Positions 58,641 to 64,000 of a stretch of DNA of 64,000 bases are shown here, piece by piece. The notes under the pieces were generated by a model. It was not told where the DNA came from, did no database searches, and saw nothing but the letters and a program-made list of their open reading frames with translations. The stretch spans positions 29,151,245-29,215,244 of the forward strand of contig OY848917.1 in NCBI GenBank assembly GCA_963693285.1. The letters are read 5' to 3'. Made by a program: the position numbers and the translations under genes. Source of the stretch: Xestospongia muta. Taxonomy: Eukaryota > Porifera > Demospongiae > Haplosclerida > Petrosiidae. Within the stretch, counting starts at the first letter, position 1. The number at the start of each line of letters is the position of its first letter.

Positions 58641-59454
58641 ATTATTGCCTAACATTCATGCATTTTTGCTTTACATACACAAATGACCATAAAATGAGGC
58701 AATGAGTACACCATCTTCACAATACATTCAACATCACATATTCCATAGAAATATAATTTGAACACTGCTTTATTCAATGTGGTATGTGTATACGTATGAA
58801 ATAAATAGGTAATTGTCGATAAGATTTCTGCAATGTACACATTATTAAGTTTCATTAAGTATAAACAGGTTATAGATCTGTGTATGAACACATGTACTGA
58901 CACTATAGCTACACACGAGGTGGCATGCATACATGTCTTCAACTCACTTTCATTTTCATGTGATGTATTTAACACAACTGAATGCATTTGTTCGAAACTA
59001 AGAATGAGGCTGTTCAAGATTATTTGCTGTTCTTCTGAATAATGAATAGCTATCACAAATATCAACTATACTTCACCTTAAAAAGAAGCCTATTTGTTGA
59101 CATTACGTAATTAATATCCGCTTTCATAGTTCCTGTAATGCCAAGAAAGTGCTCCAAATGCAGACGACCTTTTCGCGTTAGCTAGTGGGCGTCTGGGAAC
59201 GAAAATGCGGAAACTGTAATTTAATTATTTAAAAGAGAACAACAAACAATCATCACTTCAGAATATATTAAATATTCGCAACTCCAACTATGTCAACAGA
59301 AACTCTTTAATAAGAACAAATGCGGAAATTGTAATTTTATTACTAAATTAATGCTTATAGTACATGAGAACACTAACAAACATCATAGATCTAGAGTATA
59401 TCAAGATATCACCAAAAATGGATCCAACTATGTCAATTGCAACTCTGTAGTCTA
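58478..59454. repeat. Direct duplication C, second copy
   Basis: Second copy of 56840-57814, ending just before the promoter side of the intact aegerolysin-like gene. Confidence 0.8.
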
Positions 59455-59607
59455 TTTGCTCAAATACTAATATAGTAACTCAATAACTAGTCTGTGACTA
59501 TAAGCTAGCTCTATAAAAAGAGATGGACCAACATCAAAATTATCAGTACAGTATATATCAGTTTTACTATTTTAAACGTTGAAATCATACCAACTTCAAG
59601 TTTGATT

Positions 59608-60235
59608 ATGGTAAGTTTCTTATTATTCTAACATTATCTGTAGTTGATTTCTTTATTAGGGCAGCTGTTGTTCAAAGACTGAGCATATTCATCACCATCA
59701 TGGATCAAACAAGACTGAGGTAAAGACAACTTATTGTCACATTCATAAGCTGTTAATATTTGATTGTTTTGTTAGAATGAACAACAACCATACTATGAGT
59801 ACTTGGCAGTCAATGGAACAATCAACAATTTCAGTACCATCACTTTTGATGGTACCACTCCTCAATTACAGTGGGGAAAATGGGTCACTGCTCCTACTTT
59901 CCCAGTTCACTCTCAGGACATATGTACTTTTAAAGCTTGTGGGGTAAGATCAGCATTTAAAATCTTGTTACCTTGATACTGTTTTTGTTACCTTGATATT
60001 GTTTACTTATTATTTGTAGCGAGACAGTTCTACATCTGGTGTTGAGGGAAGCCCTGGAATCATTCTGACTTATAAGGGAAAACAAATGAGGATATACTTT
60101 TCTTGTCCATATTCTGGTGATAATTTCTTTTACGTCCAAAATGACATACCAGAAGTCGATGTTAAGGTTCAATGGGGACCTGGAACCTCTGGACATCCAG
60201 TGAATGGGACTATTATCGTCAGGAATGCTTCATAA
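59608..60235 (+). CDS. Aegerolysin-like protein with N-terminal lipidation motif
   Basis: Exons 59608-59610, 59660-59719, 59776-59943 and 60020-60235, all GT..AG and phase 0; product 148 aa, the usual aegerolysin size. The first exon is only the ATG, followed directly by GTAAGT. Exon 2 places Gly2 and Ser-Cys-Cys-Ser behind Met, fitting N-myristoylation plus palmitoylation, then a His run. Exons 3-4 carry the aegerolysin pattern (QWGKWVTAP, TFKACGRDSS, IYFSCPYSGDN, HPVNGTIIVRN). Family members are small beta-sandwich proteins that bind specific membrane lipids, some acting with MACPF partners. No MACPF partner gene is visible here. There is no signal peptide, so an inner-leaflet, cytosolic location is inferred. 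It is the only intact one of three copies. Confidence 0.75.
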
Positions 60236-60255
60236 GTAATGATGCCAAGATGATT

Positions 60256-60261
60256 AATAAA
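60256..60261 (+). promoter_or_regulatory. Polyadenylation signal, aegerolysin-like gene
   Basis: AATAAA 21 nt after the stop codon, giving a very short 3' UTR. Confidence 0.6.
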
Positions 60262-60653
60262 ACTTGTCTGCTGAATATGGATATATCAATGCTAATTAAA
60301 TGATCTCGTTTTAACTTCAGGTTACATTACAACATTATTTTGTTTTTATTGAATAATATATAATACATTTCAGGTTTTCATTTTTTCACCAAGAATGAAT
60401 AGAATTAAAATATTTACTTGACTATCTAAATGTAAATTGTCTCTTCAGCAGTGAGACAAAAATGATTGCACAAACAACATTGAGTAAAACTGTATGTATA
60501 TGGAGGATTGGGAAGAGTTTAATTAAAGATGTATGCAACATAAAAGGGTAAGACCCTACTCATTATGTTTTGAAGAACGTGGAAATAGAAGTGTCACTGA
60601 AAAAAACTCCATGCACAATACTATAAAGTTGAAAATGAATGCAAGATCTAATG
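60262..60653. other. Intergenic, nothing recognised
   Basis: AT-rich; a short open frame running into the next duplication (60533-60721) has no recognisable features. Confidence 0.5.
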
Positions 60654-62540
60654 TCTATATTAACCAAGCTAAAAACCTAGAAACATTACTTGGTTCTGTC
60701 AAGACTGCAAGTGAAAGCTGAAGTAGTAACTTTAATAATTCTTAATTAATTATTATAATACCAATAATTTTAACTACATTTACAACTTCGAAAATAATAG
60801 TACATCATGGACAAAATTACATTAATAAGTAAAATTTTCTGGTAATGTCTTCCTCCAACATCTTGATCATTTGAGAAATTGTCATGATTCAGTGTTCTTA
60901 AACAGACAATGTTGTGCCTGATGACTATGGTTAGTCAATCTGAGGCATTGTTGGCACAACCACCCACATTAGCACAGCAGGAACTTCAACTATTACATCA
61001 TTCAGGTTGGAACCCTAAACATTTGGTTGTTATACCCTCTAGTAAAGTCTTTATCAGAAAGGAATGTGGTGAACTTTGGACTTTATTAATATGTATATAA
61101 CAGTTTAAACTCATATAGTACCATGTGCAATTAAATAGATGTTTGAGTTTGTTTGCTTAGTTTGGATTCTGTCAGTTATTGTTGACTAATTATTATAGAT
61201 GTGTTAGCTCAGTTTGTTTACAACAGACATCTTCAGTAAATCCATATGTTTTCAAAACTAAGAAAATGTACTCAAAACAACCTCCTAATGTACAGTACCA
61301 TATTCAGAGTCATAGTAATGTATGAAACTCACATAAGCAATTCATATGTTAAAGTGACACATCACTTAGCAATGTGCAGTATACAGATTACATTAGTTGA
61401 AATAGTATTTGTTCATGGCTTCAGCTAATGCTCAATAAACTACAAAGATTACTTATAGCCTTCTAGTTGACTATACATGTTTTAGTTATAGACTATGTTT
61501 GTCTATGTGGTAACTCAGATTGAGCGTACATCATATTGATGAAACTATGGTAACAAGGACTTTGTTAAATGACACAATGCTTTTTTAGTGTAGATCCTAT
61601 ATTTATTTTTATCTTTATTGTATTAATTGTGCATGAAGTTTCTTTCAATGACAATTATATTTTCATATTGTTTTCATCATAACAAGTAGGATCTTACTCC
61701 TTCATGTTGCATATTCTTTAATTAAATTCTTCTCAATATTGTATATCTCATATTTTAAACAAAAAGCCTGAAATTTATTATATATTATTCAATACAAAAT
61801 ATGACAAAGTTATAATAATTATAGTTAAAGGGTAAAACAAATTAGTTAGCATTACCATAGCCAGATTCAGCTGACAAGTTATTTTAATCATCTTGGCATC
61901 ATTACTTATTCTTTATGGTAATAGTCCCATTCACAGGATGTCCAGAGGGGCCAGGTCCCCATTGAACTTTAACATCAACGTCTGCTATATCATTCTGGAC
62001 ATTAAAGTAATTATCACCAGAATATGGACAAGAAAAGTTTATCTTCATTTGTTTTCCCTTGTAAGTCAGAATGATTCCAGGTTTTCCCTCAATACCAGAT
62101 GGAGAGCTGTCTCGCTACAGATTATAAGTAAACAATATCAAGTTAATAAAAACAATATCAAGGTAACAAGATTTTTATTGCTCATCTTACCCACAAGCTT
62201 TAAAAGTACATGTGTCTTGAGAATGGATTTGGAAAGAAGGAGACTTAACCCATTTTCCCCATTGTAATTGAGGAGTGATACCACCAAAGGTGATGGTACT
62301 AAAATTTATAATTGTTCCATTGACTGCCAAGTATTCATATTCAGGAAGCGGTTGTTTACTCTAACAAAACAATCAAAACAACACAGTCAAACATTAACAG
62401 TTTTAGAATAATGAGAAACCTGTCATAATCAAAGTTGAAGTTGGTATAATTACAAAGTTAAAATTAGCAAAACTGATAAATATACTGATAATTTTAATGT
62501 TGGTCTGCTCCTTTTTATAGAGCTAGCTTACATTACTAGA
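60654..62540. repeat. Large direct duplication, right copy
   Basis: Second copy of the 52905-56430 block without the 1.6-kb transposase-bearing segment; includes the unknown 63-codon frame (60909-61100) and a minus-strand aegerolysin-like copy. Confidence 0.8.
61902..62360 (-). pseudogene. Aegerolysin-like gene, minus-strand copy B, probably disabled
   Basis: Exons 62360-62191 and 62114-61902 (stop TAA) on the minus strand, very close to copy A. It shares both of copy A's defects: no Cys-Cys exon, and a one-base shorter donor after the first exon. The defects therefore arose before the 52.9/60.7 kb block was duplicated. The domain itself has no internal stop. Confidence 0.6.
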
Positions 62541-63300
62541 GTGCAAAAGTACACAATTATGTTATAATAAACAGCTCTAAATAGAGTCCATGTTTTTATC
62601 ATGATAAGCAGTCCAGATTGGAGTACAACAGTACACAATTATGTCATGATAAGCAGCCCTGAATAGAGTAAAACATTACACAATTTTGTTACGATAAGAA
62701 GGCCCGAATATCAGAGACTATTTTTCATGATAGTAGCTCTGAGTAGAGTACAACAATATACAATTATGTCATGATAAGCAGTCCTGAATAAAGTAAAACA
62801 TTACACAATTATGTCATGATAGGAAGCACCAAATATCAGAAACTATTTTTTATAATTAGCAGCCCTGAGTAGTGACTATTTTTGATAAGCATCCCTTTTG
62901 AGAGTACAACAGCACACAATTATGTCAGGATAAGCAGCTTTGAATAGAGTAAAACATTACACAATTATATCATGATAAGAAGGCCCGAATATCAGAGACT
63001 ATTTTTCATGATAGTAGCCCTGAGTAGAGTACAACAATATACAATTATGCCATGATAAGCAGTATGTGGAGAGTACAACAGTACACTATTATGTCATGAT
63101 AAGCAGCCACGAGTAGTGACTATTTTTGATGATAAGCAACCCTTTTGAGAGTTCAACAGTACACAATTATGTGTCATGATAAGCAGCCTGAATAGCGGAG
63201 ACAATATTTTTGCCCTGAGTAGAGTACACAAGTACACAATTATGTCATGATAAACAACTCTGTGGAGACCATATTATTTGTTATGATAAGCAGCTAGCCC
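62520..63300. repeat. Minisatellite array 3 (largest)
   Basis: About 780 bp of the same degenerate repeat. A higher-order unit alternates the CATTACACAATTATGTCATG, AGGCCCGAATATCAGAGACT and AGTAGAGTACAACAATATAC words. Confidence 0.8.
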
Positions 63301-63780
63301 AGATAAATATCATACGTCATTCTCTCCATACTATATACTAGACCAAGGTAAGTTAGTGTCAGTGCTCAGATCATATAGTAATGAATCAAGACATAAAAAC
63401 AGAATAGTTTGAAAGATTTTCTACCTCAAAAGGAGAGTGGAGTGACTCCACTCTGGTTCTATTAATAAGTTTATTGTCTGTAAAAATTATCTCCTGGCAA
63501 TTAGAATCAAGTCATGCTTGCAAGGATGAATACAAATTAGATCAGAGAAAATGATTAACAAATCATTGCTACATAGCAGTAGCCTTAATTGTACAAATCA
63601 TGTAATTAATCCACTATCAAAAAATCTATTAAAAACATTGCAAAAATATACCACAAAGTAAAAGTTCACATTGTGATTAATATAATTATGCAAAAAATGA
63701 CAAGGCCTATACTACTAACAGATACAAAACTAATTTGTCCTTTGAATTCAACAGTAGTTTGCAGTAACTTGAATTTCTTC
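63301..63780. other. Intergenic, nothing recognised
   Basis: No supported feature beyond a short inverted motif near 63432-63462 (GGAGTGGAGTGACTCCACTC). Confidence 0.5.
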
Positions 63781-64000
63781 TTATTTCTTAATAGAATCAG
63801 CTTTCAGGCACTGAGCATAGACATCTGCAGGTTGACTATAGCCACTCTGAACAACAAAGGTACCAGTAACACCTTCTGTTGTTGGTTGAATTGCCCACAT
63901 TGATCCATCTTCATGTGCTCCAGAACCCTTGTCATTCCAAATCTCTGGTCCTATCTTGCCTTGAACAACGAGGTCAGCATTAATGCAAGCATACGTTTTC
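63781..64000 (-). CDS. Vps62/DUF946-like protein, C-terminal part (runs off the window)
   Basis: The minus-strand frame is open from the right edge to a TAA at 63783-63781. It reads ACINADLVVQGKIGPEIWND, KGSGAHEDGSMWAIQPTTEG and TGTFVVQSGYSQPADVYAQC, the end of the Vps62/DUF946 family with its WNDKGSG..D..MW repeat, a GTF strand and Y-x-x-P. Function of the family is poorly defined; related domains are beta-rich and occur in fungal, plant and invertebrate proteins. It lies upstream of, and in the same orientation as, aegerolysin-like copy B. The 5' part is outside the window. Confidence 0.75.
   Translation of the reverse strand, partial: KTYACINADLVVQGKIGPEIWNDKGSGAHEDGSMWAIQPTTEGVTGTFVVQSGYSQPADVYAQCLKADSIKK

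Noticed and set aside
58649..59065. 138-codon minus-strand open frame in duplication C
   Set aside because: The duplicate at about 57003-57424 is broken by indels, the composition is low-information and no motif is recognisable.
59608..60235. Alternative reading of the small beta protein as an actinoporin
   Set aside because: No signal peptide and no actinoporin-type membrane-binding pattern; the CG..S, SCP and NGTI spacing fits aegerolysins better.
1..64000. CRISPR arrays, bacterial operons, ribosome-binding sites, rRNA or tRNA genes
   Set aside because: No direct-repeat/spacer pattern, no Shine-Dalgarno-led frames, and no cloverleaf or rRNA sequence was noticed; the minisatellites are degenerate and lack unique spacers.

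Overview
The window is eukaryotic: AT-rich, with protein coding broken into many short exons bounded by GT..AG introns, several of them only 47-57 nt. It also holds AATAAA signals, microsatellites and small inverted-repeat elements. The domain mix (ankyrin/ZU5/Death and vinculin-type domains) and the compact introns suggest an early-branching metazoan, most likely a demosponge of the Amphimedon type. That placement is inference; no species marker is visible.

Region 1 (1-50.3 kb) is a tandem array of four plus-strand paralogues: 95-11033, 13692-22961, 27871-37040 and 40139-50148. I could assemble all four exon by exon into 28-exon open models of 1141-1142 aa with consistent splice phases. The domain order is: a 13-residue leader, two ankyrin solenoids (one ~33-residue repeat per phase-0 exon), ZU5, a UPA-like region, a Death domain, a proline-rich linker built of tiny phase-1 exons, and a C-terminal vinculin/alpha-catenin-type tail. 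ANK-ZU5-UPA-Death is the core order of ankyrins. Ending it in an actin-binding-type vinculin tail is an architecture I do not recognise and is the main discovery candidate here. The copies differ mostly in the ankyrin repeats, while ZU5 to tail is nearly constant. Their relationships change along the gene (2=3 and 1=4 at the 5' end; 1=3 and 2=4 at the 3' end), so the array has exchanged sequence. The window starts at the exact homologous point where each later unit starts, so another copy may lie to the left.

The spacers (11.2-13.7, 23.2-27.9, 37.2-40.1 kb) hold no clear gene. They carry a repeated ~0.6 kb foldback element, and individual spacers carry extra insertions: a 184-bp MITE with 8-bp target duplication, a 1.14-kb foldback insertion, and a 611-bp terminal-inverted-repeat element carrying a ZAD-like coding fragment.

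Region 2 (50.3-64 kb) is repeat-rich. It contains a decayed Tnp2-like transposase, two long direct duplications, minisatellite arrays and a small cluster of aegerolysin-like genes. One aegerolysin-like gene is intact on the plus strand (59608-60235), with a start-codon-only first exon and an N-terminal Gly-Ser-Cys-Cys lipidation-type motif. Two minus-strand copies lack that exon and carry a donor-site lesion. Each minus-strand copy follows a Vps62/DUF946-like gene: one a pseudogene with two in-frame stops, the other running off the right edge of the window.
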